DNA of 64,000 bases from Salinibacterium sp. TMP30 (GCF_038397785.1 NZ_CP151642.1:620001-684000), one strand, 5' to 3'. Positions 8,392 through 20,378 are shown, numbered from the stretch's first letter. Program-made: numbers and translations. Notes: generated by a model not told the origin, from the sequence alone.

Positions 8392-9063
8392 ATGGCAACA
8401 CCGTTGAGGGCCAGCGAGCGCGCCTACCAAACCCTGCGCGACGACATCGTTGACTGGCGTCTGTCGCCGGGGACCATTCTGGGCGAAGTTGAGCAGGCGG
8501 CGCGACTAGGAGTCTCTCGCACCCCACTGCGAGAAGCACTTTCTCGACTCATCACGGATGGACTTGTCTCAAGCCAATCCGGTCGCGGACTGGTGGTTAC
8601 TGATGTGTCAGTTGCCAACATCCGCGAACTCTTTGATGTGCGCAAAGCGCTCGAAGTGAAGGCCGTGCGATTGGCGGCTATGCACCACACGGGTAGCACG
8701 TTCGCCGACCTTGAACTCGAATTCGACGCTGTTCCCGAACTGCTCGCCCGCGACGACAGCGACCGCAGTGCCTACTTTGACCTGGTGCGCCGCTTCGATG
8801 ATGCCGTCGATGATGCGGTTGACAATGACTACCTCATTGGTGCGCTCAACTCGTTGCGCACCCACCTTGTGCGCGTGCGTCGGCTTGCCAAAGACAACCC
8901 GGAACGCCTCGCCGCGGCTGCCCGCGAACACTTGCTCATTGTTCAGGCGATCGTCGCGAGCGACCCCGAACTTGCCGCTCATGCCACCCATGTTCACCTC
9001 CACCACGCGCTCACGAGCGCTCTAGCCATGGCCGCAGAATCCCCCCTGCGCGCCGCCAAGTGA
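8392..9063 (+). CDS. GntR family regulator (FadR/FCD subfamily), likely controls the prp operon
   Basis: A 223-residue repressor with an N-terminal winged helix (residues about 5-72; [21 protein letters not shown], then [15 protein letters not shown] as the recognition region) and a C-terminal helical FCD ligand-binding domain. Start ATG 8392 is favoured over GTG 8386 because GGGGAGG (8380-8386) is correctly spaced for it. It ends just before prpD and likely senses a propionate-pathway metabolite such as methylcitrate. The paired GTATAC sites directly upstream suggest self-control. Confidence 0.82.
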   Translation: MATPLRASERAYQTLRDDIVDWRLSPGTILGEVEQAARLGVSRTPLREALSRLITDGLVSSQSGRGLVVTDVSVANIRELFDVRKALEVKAVRLAAMHHTGSTFADLELEFDAVPELLARDDSDRSAYFDLVRRFDDAVDDAVDNDYLIGALNSLRTHLVRVRRLAKDNPERLAAAAREHLLIVQAIVASDPELAAHATHVHLHHALTSALAMAAESPLRAAK

Positions 9064-9074
9064 AAGGCACTACC

Positions 9075-10568
9075 GTGAAAAACCACTCCCTGCGTGTTTA
9101 CCGCAGCGACGAAAATCTGGCCCGCGAAGATCAGCTCGCGCACAACATTGCCGAGATTGCCTCCGAGCAGCTTGAACCGACGGATGCCGTCACCGACATG
9201 GTCATCAACCGTGTGATCGACAACGCTGCTGTTGCTACTGCCTCCCTCACCCGCGCGCCGGTAGTGTCTGCGCGAGCCCAGGCCGAGCGTCACCCTGCGG
9301 AGCCGGGGTCCACCGTCTTCGGTTCCGACCTTCGCGTCAGCCCCGAGTGGGCAGCCTGGGCCAACGGGGTCGCCGTGCGCGAGCTCGACTATCACGACAC
9401 TTTTTTGGCGGCGGACTATTCGCACCCCGGCGACAACATCCCGCCGATCCTCGCTGTTGCCCAGCACACGGGACGCACAGGCGCTGAACTGCTGCGCGGA
9501 ATTGTCACGGGCTACGAAATTCAGATTGACCTTGTGAAGGCAATCTGCCTGCACAAGCACAAGATTGATCACGTTGCCCACCTCGGCCCGAGTGCTGCTG
9601 CTGGCATCGGAACTCTCCTTGGTCTTGACACCGAAACCATCTTCCAAGCTGTCGGTCAAGCCCTCCACACGACCACCGCGACCCGCCAGTCGCGCAAAGG
9701 CGAGATCTCCACGTGGAAGGCTTACGCCCCCGCTTTCGCTGGCAAGATGGCTGTTGAAGCCGTTGACCGTGCCATGCGCGGGCAGACCAGCCCCACCCCG
9801 ATCTATGAGGGCGAAGACGGTGTGATTGCGTGGATGCTCGACGGTCCCGACGCGCACTACGAGGTTCCGCTGCCCGAGCTGGGGGAGCCGCGCACGGCGA
9901 TCCTCGATTCCTACACGAAGGAGCACTCGGCTGAGTACCAGGCGCAGGCGTGGATCGACCTCGCCCGCAAACTGGGGCGCGAGCATCCGGAACTCACGGT
10001 CGACAACATCAACCGCATCGTGCTTCACACGAGCCACCACACGCACTATGTGATCGGCTCGGGCGCTAACGACCCGCAGAAGTATGATCCCAACGCGAGT
10101 CGCGAAACGCTCGACCACTCCATTCCGTACATCTTTACTGTGGCGCTGCAAGACCAGGAGTGGCATCACGTCAACAGCTATGCCCCTGAGCGTGCCAACC
10201 GCCCTGACACTGTCGAGTTGTGGAAGCGTGTCACCACTCAAGAAGATGCTGAGTGGACGCGCCGCTACCACTCGATCGATCCCGCCCAGAAAGCCTTTGG
10301 TGGCCGCGTTGAGATCGAACTGACCGACGGAAGCCGCATCGTCGAAGAGATCGCCGTTGCTGATGCGCATCCGCTCGGCGCTCGGCCGTTTGCTCGCGAG
10401 CAGTACATCACCAAGTTCCGCACCCTCGCCGATGGCGTGCTTGCGAGCGACGAAATCGAACGCTTCTTGGCCGCAGCCGAACGACTGCCGGAACTGTCGG
10501 CATCCGAACTGGGTGAGCTGACCGTGCGAGGCAACTTCCCCGCCACCACCGCCAAAGGAATCTTCTAA
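9075..10568 (+). CDS. prpD: 2-methylcitrate dehydratase (MmgE/PrpD family)
   Basis: Dehydrates 2-methylcitrate to 2-methylaconitate in the methylcitrate cycle for propionate/propionyl-CoA use. About 497 residues, normal for PrpD. Recognisable stretches include [15 protein letters not shown] and [14 protein letters not shown] in the N-terminal helical domain, and [16 protein letters not shown]. The GTG at 9075 is preferred since AAAGG (9063-9067) precedes it at 7 nt; GTG 9060 overlaps the regulator stop but has no ribosome binding site. Followed directly by prpB (1-bp overlap) and prpC, a complete prpDBC set. Confidence 0.9.
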   Translation: MKNHSLRVYRSDENLAREDQLAHNIAEIASEQLEPTDAVTDMVINRVIDNAAVATASLTRAPVVSARAQAERHPAEPGSTVFGSDLRVSPEWAAWANGVAVRELDYHDTFLAADYSHPGDNIPPILAVAQHTGRTGAELLRGIVTGYEIQIDLVKAICLHKHKIDHVAHLGPSAAAGIGTLLGLDTETIFQAVGQALHTTTATRQSRKGEISTWKAYAPAFAGKMAVEAVDRAMRGQTSPTPIYEGEDGVIAWMLDGPDAHYEVPLPELGEPRTAILDSYTKEHSAEYQAQAWIDLARKLGREHPELTVDNINRIVLHTSHHTHYVIGSGANDPQKYDPNASRETLDHSIPYIFTVALQDQEWHHVNSYAPERANRPDTVELWKRVTTQEDAEWTRRYHSIDPAQKAFGGRVEIELTDGSRIVEEIAVADAHPLGARPFAREQYITKFRTLADGVLASDEIERFLAAAERLPELSASELGELTVRGNFPATTAKGIF

Positions 10569-11473
10569 TGCTGTACTCACAGACCGACCCCGCAACCAAG
10601 CGCGCCCAGTTTCGTGAGCGTCTGGCGAGCGGTGAACTGTTGCGCGTGCCCGGTGCCTTCAACCCGCTGAGTGCTCGCCTCATCCAAGACAAAGGCTTCG
10701 ATGGTGTCTACATTTCGGGTGCCGTTATCAGTGCCGATCTGGGGCTGCCCGACATCGGTCTGACGACGCTGACTGAGGTTGCCGGTCGCTCCCAGCAGAT
10801 TTCGCGGATGACCGACCTGCCCAGTCTCGTTGACGCCGACACCGGTTTTGGCGAACCCATGAATGTGGCGCGCACCGTGCAGACCCTCGAAGATGCGGGT
10901 GTCTCTGGCCTCCACATCGAAGACCAGGTCAACCCGAAGCGCTGCGGACACCTCGACGGTAAAGCCGTGGTCGACACCGACACCGCGCTCAAGCGCATCC
11001 GATCGGCGGCCGACGCCCGACGCGACCCGAACCTGCTGATCATGGCCCGCACGGACATCCGCGCTGTTGATGGTTTGAATGCCGCGATGGACCGCGCGAA
11101 ACAGCTCGTGGATGCCGGTGCTGACGCTATCTTCCCTGAGGCGATGAGAGACCTCAGCGAGTTCGAGGCCATGCGCACCGCTGTCGATGTTCCGATCCTC
11201 GCGAACATGACCGAGTTCGGTAAGAGCGAACTCTTCACGACAACGCAATTGAGCAATATCGGCGTAAACATTGTTATTTACCCCGTTACGCTGTTGCGTA
11301 GTGCAATGGGGGCCGCAGAACGCACCCTCGATGCGATCAACGCCAACGGCACCCAGCAGTCTGTCGTCGGCGAGATGCAGACGAGGGCACGCCTGTATGA
11401 ACTGCTTGACTATGAGGGCTACAACGCGTTCGATTCGTCGGTCTTCAACTTCACTCTTGACGGCCACCACTAA
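10568..11473 (+). CDS. prpB: 2-methylisocitrate lyase
   Basis: Cleaves 2-methylisocitrate into pyruvate and succinate. A 301-residue isocitrate-lyase-superfamily TIM barrel. Visible motifs: DADTGFGEPMNVARTV (metal/substrate loop) and the catalytic-cysteine loop KRCGHLDGK near residue 120. The start codon overlaps the prpD stop (TAATG). Length and motifs are typical of PrpB rather than of isocitrate lyase proper. Confidence 0.92.
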   Translation: MLYSQTDPATKRAQFRERLASGELLRVPGAFNPLSARLIQDKGFDGVYISGAVISADLGLPDIGLTTLTEVAGRSQQISRMTDLPSLVDADTGFGEPMNVARTVQTLEDAGVSGLHIEDQVNPKRCGHLDGKAVVDTDTALKRIRSAADARRDPNLLIMARTDIRAVDGLNAAMDRAKQLVDAGADAIFPEAMRDLSEFEAMRTAVDVPILANMTEFGKSELFTTTQLSNIGVNIVIYPVTLLRSAMGAAERTLDAINANGTQQSVVGEMQTRARLYELLDYEGYNAFDSSVFNFTLDGHH

Positions 11474-11523
11474 CTTCATAACCCCACTCGAACTTTCACT
11501 CGATACCACCACCGAGGAGCACA

Positions 11524-13549
<2,026 letters not shown>

Positions 13550-13576
13550 GTAGACGCTCGCACCAATCGCACGAAG

Positions 13577-13618
13577 GCCGGCACTCCGTTCACTGAGTTG
13601 GAGGGGATGCTGGCTTTT
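13577..13618 (+). terminator. Probable Rho-independent terminator after aldo/keto reductase
   Basis: GCCGGCA (13577-13583) can pair with TGCTGGC (13608-13614), 7 bp with one G-U, with an additional TCC/GGA contact inside the loop, followed by TTTT (13615-13618). The loop is long, so strength is uncertain. It lies between the plus-strand prp/AKR genes and the convergent metallo-hydrolase gene. Confidence 0.5.
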
Positions 13619-13651
13619 GTCGTTTCTGGACTAGCCTAAATGTCGGGCGAG

Positions 13652-14422
13652 CTACGAAATCACTCCAGAGCGCTCAACCCCCACCGCAACACCGGGCGGG
13701 GTATCCACGAGCAACCCGGTCCCGGCGAACGCAGCCTCGAGGTCGGCACGGGTTTCGGTGAAGTGTTCCCACCCCTCCGTATGGAGGCCGATCACGCGGT
13801 GAACGCCCAAGATTTGGGCGGCCTCTGCGGCATCCGCCGAGGTCAATGTGAGCGGGCCGTTGACGGCCGAGATGCGGGCAGCGCCAGCGAAAAGCACGGC
13901 GATGTCGATGTCGGGGAAGCGGCCAGCTATCTGCTTCACGAGGAGCAAGGACGCGTTGTCGCCGCTGACGTAGATGGTCGGCTCGCCCTCGGCTTGCAAC
14001 ACGAAACCGGTGACCGGGCCCACGCGCGACTCAGCACCGGGAGGGCCGTGCAGGGCGGGTACCGCGGTGACGGTGACGGTGCCGACCTCGCAGGATTCCC
14101 ACGAGTCGAGACCAACCACACCACCACCGAACAGGTCAGAGCCTGCCTTCATGGTGCTGATTGTCAGCACACCGGTGGCGAGAAGTTCGAGACCCTCATA
14201 GTCGAGGTTGTCTTGGTGTTCGTGATGTGACAGCAACACCAGATCGACAGTGCCAACATCCGCTCGGCTCAGCGCCGGACCCGCCGTCTTCGTGAGTGGC
14301 ACACCACCTTCGTCAGGGTAGAGCTGTGGGGCATCAAAAGTGGGATCAGTCACGATGCGCAATCCCGCATATTCGAGCAACGCGGTGGGGCCGCCAATGT
14401 AGGTCACGGTCAACTTCGACAT
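13652..14422 (-). CDS. Metallo-beta-lactamase fold hydrolase (COG2220-like)
   Basis: A 256-residue single-domain MBL-fold protein. The metal-binding motif appears as [11 protein letters not shown] (near residues 64-74), the HxHxDN variant common in a subgroup of these proteins, followed by the later Asp in YVSGDNAS and His in [13 protein letters not shown]. Possible substrates are lactones, phosphodiesters or glutathione thioesters; nothing in the context decides. Divergent from a YyaL-type gene with only 11 bp between the starts. Confidence 0.78.
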   Translation of the reverse strand: MSKLTVTYIGGPTALLEYAGLRIVTDPTFDAPQLYPDEGGVPLTKTAGPALSRADVGTVDLVLLSHHEHQDNLDYEGLELLATGVLTISTMKAGSDLFGGGVVGLDSWESCEVGTVTVTAVPALHGPPGAESRVGPVTGFVLQAEGEPTIYVSGDNASLLLVKQIAGRFPDIDIAVLFAGAARISAVNGPLTLTSADAAEAAQILGVHRVIGLHTEGWEHFTETRADLEAAFAGTGLLVDTPPGVAVGVERSGVIS

Positions 14423-14433
14423 ACGCTGAGACT

Positions 14434-16431
14434 ATGCCCAATCGTTTGGAAACTGCTGCGAGCCCTTACCTGAGATCACACGCCACCAACCCCGTTGATT
14501 GGTGGGAGTGGTCTGCCGACGCATTTGCTGAAGCTGAGCGCCGCGATGTGCCCGTACTGGTCTCCATCGGCTACTCCACGTGTCACTGGTGTCATGTTAT
14601 GGCGCGCGAATCTTTCAGTGACCCCGTGCTGGCCGCCTATCTCAACGAGAACTTTGTGGCGATCAAAGTAGACCGCGAAGAGCACGCCGAAGTGGACTCC
14701 ACCTATCTGGCGGCGGCATCCGCTTTCACCCCCAACCTGGGTTGGCCGCTCAACGTGTTCGTCACCCCCGCGGGGCGAGCCTTCTTTGCCGGAACATACT
14801 GGCCACCGACCGCTGTGGGGCAGCATCCGGCGTTCAGGCAAGTGCTCGAATCGGTGACGGATGCGTGGGGCACCCGTCGCGAGAAGGTCGAAGCAAGCGG
14901 TGCCGCAATTGCGCAGGCGCTCGCGCACAGTCGCGGAGTGGAGTGCGAACTCGTCGTGGACTTCGCACCTGTGATCGACACCCTCGCTGCCGCCGAAGAT
15001 CTTGAGCATGGCGGATTCGGCGATGCCCCGAAATTTCCTGTCAGCCCGGTATTGCGGTTCCTTCTCGATCGCGGCGACCGCACCGCGGAACACTCGCCCG
15101 AGGCTGCCGGCCTCGCCGACCGCACGCTTGAGGCAATGGCGAGCTCAGCGCTGCGTGACCCCGTTGACGGCGGTTTCTTCCGCTACTCCACCCAGGCCGA
15201 CTGGACCGACCCGCACTACGAACGCATGCTCTACGACAACGCCCAACTGCTCGCCGCCTACGCGCTCGCCGACCGCACCGAAACCGCCGCCGGTATCGCC
15301 GAGTTCTTGCGCGACAGACTGCTGCTGCCCTCGGGCGCCTTCGCCTCGGGCCTCGACTCCGAAAGCACCGTCGACGGCAAACGAGTTGAAGGCTTCTACT
15401 ATTCGCTGGATGCCGCCAGCCGCGCCCGCGTCGAAGCCCCACCCCGCGACGACAAGATTCTCACCGGCTGGAACGGTCTCGCCATAGAAGCCCTTGCTCT
15501 CGCCGGCGCTCGTCACGGCAACGCCGAGTGGATCGCGCTTGCCCGCGGTGCCGCCGACTTCCTGCTGGCTGAGCATGTGCTTGGTGGACGGATTCCCGGT
15601 GAGACCGATCTCGCCGAAACGGAACTCGCCGAGCGTGCAGGGGAGCGGCTCGTGCGCACCTCCATTGGAGGCATCCTCTCCGACGCCGCAGCAACCCTCG
15701 AAGACAGCGGGATGCTCGCGCAAGGCCTGCTGGAGCTGTCGATCGCTACCGGCGAATTTCGGTACGCCATCGCCGCCCGCGACCTCGTCGATCGGGCGCT
15801 CGCGGCAGGCGCGGCTGGTTCAGGAAGCTCACCCTTCGGCCTCCCCGGCGGCACCGACTCCGTGCTCGCCGCCCAAGGTCTTTCGACCGAAGCCGACATC
15901 AGCGATGGTGCCCACCCCAGCGGGCTCAGCGCCATGGCCACGGCCGCTTTCACCCTCTTCGCCCTCACCGGCGATGCCCAATACCGGGATGCCGCCGAAA
16001 ATTCCATGAAACTGGTCGGCCAACTAGCAGCCCAGCAACCCATCTCGTTCGGAACCGCCCTCACCCTCATGTCGGAGCTTGGTGCACCCTTGCGCCAGCT
16101 CGTCGTGGTGACGCCGGATGCGGCGGGTTCCGCTCGCGCAGCGGATGGCGATATCAACGATGTCAGCGGTGACGGCGCCGGAACGTCCGACGCGAGCGCC
16201 GCAACCAGCGACGAACTCACGAGTCTTGCCCGAAACCTGCACCGCGCTGGAGGCATTGGTGTGGCCGTCTCGCAGGCTCAAGCGGGCGCTTTTGCGGCAT
16301 CCGGTTTCGAACTGTTTGCAGCTCGAACGGCGATCGAAGGCAAACCCACCGCCTACCTCTGCGAAGAGTTCGTGTGCCGCCTGCCGCTCACTGATGTTGC
16401 CGCGCTGGGCGCTTTGTTGACCTCGAGCTAG
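14434..16431 (+). CDS. YyaL/Spata20-type protein: thioredoxin-like domain plus (alpha/alpha)6 barrel
   Basis: A 665-residue member of the DUF255 family. The N-terminus ([24 protein letters not shown]) and the thioredoxin-like motif STCHWCHVM (near residues 50-58) are diagnostic; the remainder resembles a glycosidase-like (alpha/alpha)6 barrel with [14 protein letters not shown]. Biochemical role is unsettled in the literature I recall. ATG 14434 was chosen over the earlier in-frame ATG at 14296, which lies inside the divergent MBL gene. A low-complexity Ala/Gly/Asp stretch near residues 565-590 looks like a loop insertion. It ends at TAG 16429-16431, overlapping the tail of a toxin remnant on the other strand. 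Confidence 0.85.
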   Translation: MPNRLETAASPYLRSHATNPVDWWEWSADAFAEAERRDVPVLVSIGYSTCHWCHVMARESFSDPVLAAYLNENFVAIKVDREEHAEVDSTYLAAASAFTPNLGWPLNVFVTPAGRAFFAGTYWPPTAVGQHPAFRQVLESVTDAWGTRREKVEASGAAIAQALAHSRGVECELVVDFAPVIDTLAAAEDLEHGGFGDAPKFPVSPVLRFLLDRGDRTAEHSPEAAGLADRTLEAMASSALRDPVDGGFFRYSTQADWTDPHYERMLYDNAQLLAAYALADRTETAAGIAEFLRDRLLLPSGAFASGLDSESTVDGKRVEGFYYSLDAASRARVEAPPRDDKILTGWNGLAIEALALAGARHGNAEWIALARGAADFLLAEHVLGGRIPGETDLAETELAERAGERLVRTSIGGILSDAAATLEDSGMLAQGLLELSIATGEFRYAIAARDLVDRALAAGAAGSGSSPFGLPGGTDSVLAAQGLSTEADISDGAHPSGLSAMATAAFTLFALTGDAQYRDAAENSMKLVGQLAAQQPISFGTALTLMSELGAPLRQLVVVTPDAAGSARAADGDINDVSGDGAGTSDASAATSDELTSLARNLHRAGGIGVAVSQAQAGAFAASGFELFAARTAIEGKPTAYLCEEFVCRLPLTDVAALGALLTSS

Positions 16432-16663
16432 CGCTCGTACACGTCGCGCCGATGCCCAAGCGTCACGACAACCACTAGCAGAACGTCATCCTGAATCGTA
16501 TACACAATTCGGTAGTCGCCGATGTGCACACGGAGGCCGGGCCGCCCCTGAAGTGCTTTCGCCCCGGGGGTCGCGGGTCTTGACTGAGAAGAGCTATCGC
16601 ACCTCGGAATGAAAGTTTGCGAGCCCGGCTGTGGTTGGAGAACAACAGCCGGGCCCGCATCAT
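16428..16663 (-). pseudogene. RelE/ParE-type toxin remnant (frameshifted, no intact start)
   Basis: On the minus strand the last 38 or so codons read GRPGLRVHIGDYRIVYT, then [17 protein letters not shown] and TAG, the characteristic C-terminus of RelE/ParE mRNA-interferase toxins, preceded by GAKALQ. The expected upstream segment SQDPRPPG lies in the neighbouring frame, so a frameshift occurs in the C/G run around 16560-16566. No convincing toxin N-terminus remains and no antitoxin gene is adjacent. I therefore read it as a decayed toxin. It converges with and overlaps the YyaL-type gene by 4 bp. Confidence 0.6.
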
Positions 16664-16689
16664 CCCGTGGACAAATTAATAGGGGCGAA

Positions 16690-18183
16690 TCAACCCTCGC
16701 GAAGCAGTGCGGCGATCTCCACCGCGTCGCCCTCCGGAACTGTTGAGTTACGCCCCGGCCGAGCGATCATCATGTAGATGAGCCCGGTGACAAGCACAAG
16801 GGCCAGTCCGACCAATACAATCCAGTCTGTGAGGAAGACGCCGCTTGTGCCCGGCCACGCTAGCAGGACCATCGCGATCACTCCATAGGCGAGTGCCACA
16901 ATGTTCACCAGCATTCCCCAGGCGCCAAGGCTGAACGGGCCTGCAGGCTTCCAACCTTTGAGCCGCGCTAGCAGTGAGGCGAAGACAACGGACTGGAAAG
17001 CGAAGTAGATGCCAAGAACTGCGAACGCCGTGATCTGGTTGAGCAACCCCTCTTGGCCGACGTAGATGAGCACGCAGATCAGGATCGGCACGATGCACGC
17101 AACCAGGAGCGCATTGCGCGGAACCTTTTTGGTGGATAGTTCCGAAAGCCACTGGTGACCGGGAATCATCTTGTCGCGACCGAAGGAGTACAGCAGGCGA
17201 CTGCCGGCCGCCTGAAGGCTGAGCACACAGGAGAGGAACGCCGTGAGCGCAACGACGAGGAAGATCTTCGCCCCGACAGTGCCGAGGGATGCTTCCAAGA
17301 TGCCGGCGATCGGGTCGGCATCTTCTCCGCTGACGATGCTCGCCAGATCCGGTGCGGCGAGGACGTAGCCAAGGAACGCGATCAGGCCCGAGAGGCCACC
17401 GACGAGGATTGTCATGATCATCGCTCGGGGGATAGCTTTGGCCGGGTTGGACACCTCTTCTGCGACCTCGCCACAGGCCTCGAAGCCGTAAAAGAGAAAT
17501 AGCCCGGTCAGTGCGGCGCCGATGAAGACCGGAAGGTAGCTGCCGTCGCCTTGGGTTCCGAACGTGTCGAACAACACCGAGAAGTCGTTTTTGCGCTCGA
17601 ACAGGATCAGGAAGAGCCCTACCCCAATAACACCGATGAGCTCGGCAGCGAGACCGATTTTGGCAACCCTAGCCAGAGCTTTCGTACCGCTCAGGTTGAC
17701 AATGAGCGCGACGACGAGGAACGCGATCGCGAGAAAAAGTGTGAGCTCCTTCGTGGGCTGCAGACCGAGCAGACTTGCAAGGAAGCTAGTGCCGTACTCG
17801 GCAACAGCAGTCACCGTGACGATTATGGCCCAGATGTACACCCAGGCGGCCATCCAAGCAAAGCGTGCGCTTGACAGGCGCCGTACCCACGGATAAATGC
17901 CGCCAGAGATTGGGTACTGTGACACCACCTCGCCAAAGACTAGCGCTACTAGGAGCTGGCCGGTGCCGACGATCACGAGCCAGAAGATCGACGGCGGGCC
18001 GCCAAGCGAAATCCCGTAGGCGAATAGAGAGTAAACGCCAACGAGGGGTGACAGGTAGGTGAAACCGAGAGCGAAGGTGCCCCAAAGAGACAGGGACCGG
18101 TTAAAGTTTCCGTCGTAGCCGAGCTTTTTCAGATGAGCATCGTCGTCGGATGAGGTGTTGCGCGGAGCGGAATCTGTAGTCAT
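16690..18183 (-). CDS. APC superfamily amino acid/amine permease
   Basis: A 497-residue transporter with about 12 hydrophobic segments. The N-terminal hydrophilic tail (TTDSAPRNTSSDDD) leads to FNRSLSLWGTFALGFTYLSPLVGVY and GGPPSIFW, typical of the amino acid/polyamine/GABA permease group, and EACGEVAEEVSNPAKAIPRA, the conserved TM6-7 loop. ATG 18183 is chosen over 18234 because GAAAGG precedes it at 7 nt. It is the last gene of a minus-strand set with a GntR regulator and a Cache-domain protein, so the transported amino acid or amine is probably what those two sense (inference). Confidence 0.83.
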   Translation of the reverse strand: MTTDSAPRNTSSDDDAHLKKLGYDGNFNRSLSLWGTFALGFTYLSPLVGVYSLFAYGISLGGPPSIFWLVIVGTGQLLVALVFGEVVSQYPISGGIYPWVRRLSSARFAWMAAWVYIWAIIVTVTAVAEYGTSFLASLLGLQPTKELTLFLAIAFLVVALIVNLSGTKALARVAKIGLAAELIGVIGVGLFLILFERKNDFSVLFDTFGTQGDGSYLPVFIGAALTGLFLFYGFEACGEVAEEVSNPAKAIPRAMIMTILVGGLSGLIAFLGYVLAAPDLASIVSGEDADPIAGILEASLGTVGAKIFLVVALTAFLSCVLSLQAAGSRLLYSFGRDKMIPGHQWLSELSTKKVPRNALLVACIVPILICVLIYVGQEGLLNQITAFAVLGIYFAFQSVVFASLLARLKGWKPAGPFSLGAWGMLVNIVALAYGVIAMVLLAWPGTSGVFLTDWIVLVGLALVLVTGLIYMMIARPGRNSTVPEGDAVEIAALLREG

Positions 18184-18230
18184 GATGCAACCTTTCAGGG
18201 TAGATTCTCCGTGCTCTCGGGAGGCCCTGA

Positions 18231-18249
18231 GCATCCTTAATTAGGATGC
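18231..18249. promoter_or_regulatory. Inverted repeat GCATCCT-N5-AGGATGC upstream of the permease gene
   Basis: Perfect 7-bp arms (18231-18237 and 18243-18249) around TAATT, about 50 bp before the permease start in the 140-bp gap after the Cache gene. It has no T-run on either side, so an operator is more likely than a terminator. The GntR regulator encoded at the head of the operon is the obvious candidate binder, unproven. Confidence 0.4.
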
Positions 18250-18323
18250 ATACCCCTCCGTTGGGGCGCGATAGGCCAATCTTATGGAGCTAGATGTATC
18301 CGTGTCACGCGTTTTCTCAAAAT

Positions 18324-19085
18324 TTATCGAGGCGTGTCGTTGTTACGCATGACAACACTGAACGGCCCCTCTGCGCACGGGACCGTGTGCCACTCGCGTT
18401 CCTTGGCCGTTTCGCTCAGGACCGCGCCCACCGGAAGGCTGGGGTCTGTCGAGACCACGACGCGACCAGACTCGTTCAGCACTGCGGCATCCGCGGGGAT
18501 GGCCAGCAGGGAAGGCATGACGGCTCGTTCGAAACTGCGAACGAACACGTCAGCTCCCACCACCCCGAACATTTCGTCCACCCCGGCCATGTCGGCGTCG
18601 ACGAATACAGGCGTGGTGATCGTCAGGATGTAATCGCAGGTGCAGAGGTAGTCGACGTACGGTCCTGTCACGTGCGTCTGCCTTATTGATTGTGGCATCC
18701 GGTACCACTCAAGAGCGGAGAAGTCGCTGACATAGTCGGTGTACCTTCGCTCCGTGATGTCCAGTCTCGTGGATTTTGTCGTTTCTGCCAGCAACGGGTT
18801 GGCATCGATCGGACCGATCCACCACGCGAAGTGGAGGCTCAGGCCAGAATTATCCCCAGCATCGCCGATGAACCCGGCGCCTATCAGGGCGGAATTGGGG
18901 CGCTCGAGTGCGGGGATGGCGAACGCAGCGACCGCCTCATCCAGTTCGGCGCCGTGGAGTCGTCCGTCAATAGACTGGACACGCGCCTGCCATTGGTCCA
19001 ATTGAGTGAAAACGTCTGCGAAGAACTCAGAAACGACCCCCGCGCACGCGGTTAGTTGCGCAGCTGCGGTTGTCTCAGTTCTCAA
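18324..19085 (-). CDS. Soluble Cache (PAS-like sensor) domain protein
   Basis: About 253 residues with no membrane segment or signal peptide. The central part reads as a Cache fold: SALEWYRMPQSIRQTHVTGPYVDYL, DYILTITTPVF and FVGVVGADV-like VDEMFGVVGADVFVRSFE, followed by a second strand region with NESGRVVVSTDPSLPVGAVL. Such domains normally bind small ligands outside the cell in chemoreceptors; here it is free in the cytoplasm. Start is uncertain: TTG 19085 has AGGTGA 5 nt upstream, while GTG 19094 is an alternative; both overlap the end of the GntR gene, so the two are coupled. It may act as a co-sensor or enzyme-like accessory for the regulator. Confidence 0.65.
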   Translation of the reverse strand: MRTETTAAAQLTACAGVVSEFFADVFTQLDQWQARVQSIDGRLHGAELDEAVAAFAIPALERPNSALIGAGFIGDAGDNSGLSLHFAWWIGPIDANPLLAETTKSTRLDITERRYTDYVSDFSALEWYRMPQSIRQTHVTGPYVDYLCTCDYILTITTPVFVDADMAGVDEMFGVVGADVFVRSFERAVMPSLLAIPADAAVLNESGRVVVSTDPSLPVGAVLSETAKEREWHTVPCAEGPFSVVMRNNDTPR

Positions 19086-19893
19086 GGGAATCACCTCGAT
19101 CGACTGCAGCCTTCGCGTCAAGAAGTTGGGCGAGATGGTCAGAGAAGTGGTATTCAACTGCGGCCCTAGACCCGCGTGGGTCTCGTGCAGCGAGCGCATC
19201 AACCACGCTCAACTGATAGCTCAAGCAGGTTGCAGTGGCTGTGTTCGGTTCGGCACCGGGAGCTTCGGCACCACCTCCTGGCCCTGCTGCACTCGTAATT
19301 TCTGACGCGTACCAGAGCAACGGCCCGAATTCGGCCTGGAGCCGAATTTGATCTCGCACTAACCGCGTGGATTGGCTGAGCACCGCCAGTTGAATATGAA
19401 ACGCGCCCTCTGCTCGCCCCGATGCCTGATCCGATTCCGGAAATTCCGGGTCGACCAATCCGCGAAGGTTGTCGATGTCCGAATCCAGCACTCTGTCTGC
19501 GGCGTGCGCCGCGGCGGCAGCGGTGATCACCGACAGGTACAGACCCATGTCTTGAAGATCGACGCGGGAGAGTCCGGCAAGGCGGGCACGCAGGACTGCG
19601 CCGTGCCGGGAATGCGGTGGCGTGACGAAGCTGCCGCCTTCGCGGCCTCTACGGGTCTCAATGAGACCGTTCTCGCGCAGGAGGCTGAGCCCTTCGCGGG
19701 CCGTCACCAGCGCGACCCCGAATCGTTTGGCGAGCTGGGATTCGCTCGGAAGGCGCTCGCCCGGCACGAGCACCCCGAGCACGATGGCGTCTGTCAGCCG
19801 CTGCACAACCTGTTCGACTCGGCCGCTGGCCGAGATTTGGGAGAACACCGCGGTACGAGCGGAGGGCGGGGCGCTTGATGATTTCGACACCAC
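19075..19893 (-). CDS. GntR family regulator (FadR/FCD type)
   Basis: A 272-residue regulator. Winged helix at residues about 22-95 (VVQRLTDAIVLGVLVPGERLPSE, then LAKRFGVALVTAREGLSLL, ending RRGREGGSFV) and a helical C-terminal FCD-type effector domain. The last codons overlap the Cache gene. Head of a GntR-Cache-APC permease operon reading leftward; likely the local repressor responding to an amino acid or amine. A Gly/Ala/Pro-rich insertion near residues 205-220 (GPGGGAEAPGAEP) is probably a loop. Confidence 0.8.
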   Translation of the reverse strand: MVSKSSSAPPSARTAVFSQISASGRVEQVVQRLTDAIVLGVLVPGERLPSESQLAKRFGVALVTAREGLSLLRENGLIETRRGREGGSFVTPPHSRHGAVLRARLAGLSRVDLQDMGLYLSVITAAAAAHAADRVLDSDIDNLRGLVDPEFPESDQASGRAEGAFHIQLAVLSQSTRLVRDQIRLQAEFGPLLWYASEITSAAGPGGGAEAPGAEPNTATATCLSYQLSVVDALAARDPRGSRAAVEYHFSDHLAQLLDAKAAVDRGDSLEN

Positions 19894-19929
19894 GGCCCTC
19901 TCTCGTCGCCTGCACGATTATTCGCACAG

Positions 19930-20307
19930 CTAATATGACCCTTTAACTTTACCGTGTGGAGTCGGCTGAGTCCTTTGGGGCTGACCGATTTTGCGGCGCA
20001 TCCGCGAGGTCACTTCGCTGTTGCTTTTGCTGGCGTTGCAAAAACCACACGCGGGCACAACGTTGCCGACGGTGTACCGACCGCCCTGGGAGATCGGCTG
20101 AACACAATCCTTCTGCAACCCCGTTTCGTTGGAACTGCAATAAGCGCAACCACTCCATTCGCGTTTCAGCGATTCCCGCTCTTCGGCCGCCATCGAGAGA
20201 AGCGACGCGCTCCTCGAAGCTCGCAACCGTCGGGTTGGCGAGCCGGGAGTAGATGTTGCCCGCGTGCGGAAACCATAGTCTCTATCGGAACCGCCACGAT
20301 CAGTCAT
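19930..20307 (-). CDS. Small HNH-like protein with substituted first His
   Basis: 125 residues. The C-terminal half has the zinc-finger HNH layout: CAYC (residues about 54-57), then KDCVQPISQGG, GNVVPACGFCNASKSN. In HNH endonucleases the third strand usually reads DH at the point where this protein has DC, so the general-base His is replaced by Cys; the Asn and the second Cys pair remain. A nuclease role is therefore doubtful. The N-terminal 38 residues are basic and low complexity, so translation might start at Met39. It lies 36 bp upstream of the GntR gene on the same strand. It may be a decayed or repurposed HNH protein. Confidence 0.5.
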   Translation of the reverse strand: MTDRGGSDRDYGFRTRATSTPGSPTRRLRASRSASLLSMAAEERESLKREWSGCAYCSSNETGLQKDCVQPISQGGRYTVGNVVPACGFCNASKSNSEVTSRMRRKIGQPQRTQPTPHGKVKGSY

Positions 20308-20378
20308 GGCCTCAGGCTACCGAAGTGGATGCCCGCCGCAGACGTTCGGCGAAACACAACGCCACGCAAACATTCGGT

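Noticed and set aside
8994-10595. 533-codon minus-strand open frame opposite prpD
   Set aside because: Codon-bias shadow of the well-supported prpD gene.
13652-14422. Unusual HxHxDN metal motif in the MBL protein as evidence of a new activity
   Set aside because: This variant is common in a COG2220-like subgroup, so it is not remarkable.
16475-16663. 62-codon open frame on the minus strand as an intact gene
   Set aside because: Only its middle (SQDPRPPG) makes sense, as part of a frameshifted RelE remnant; the rest is out of frame.
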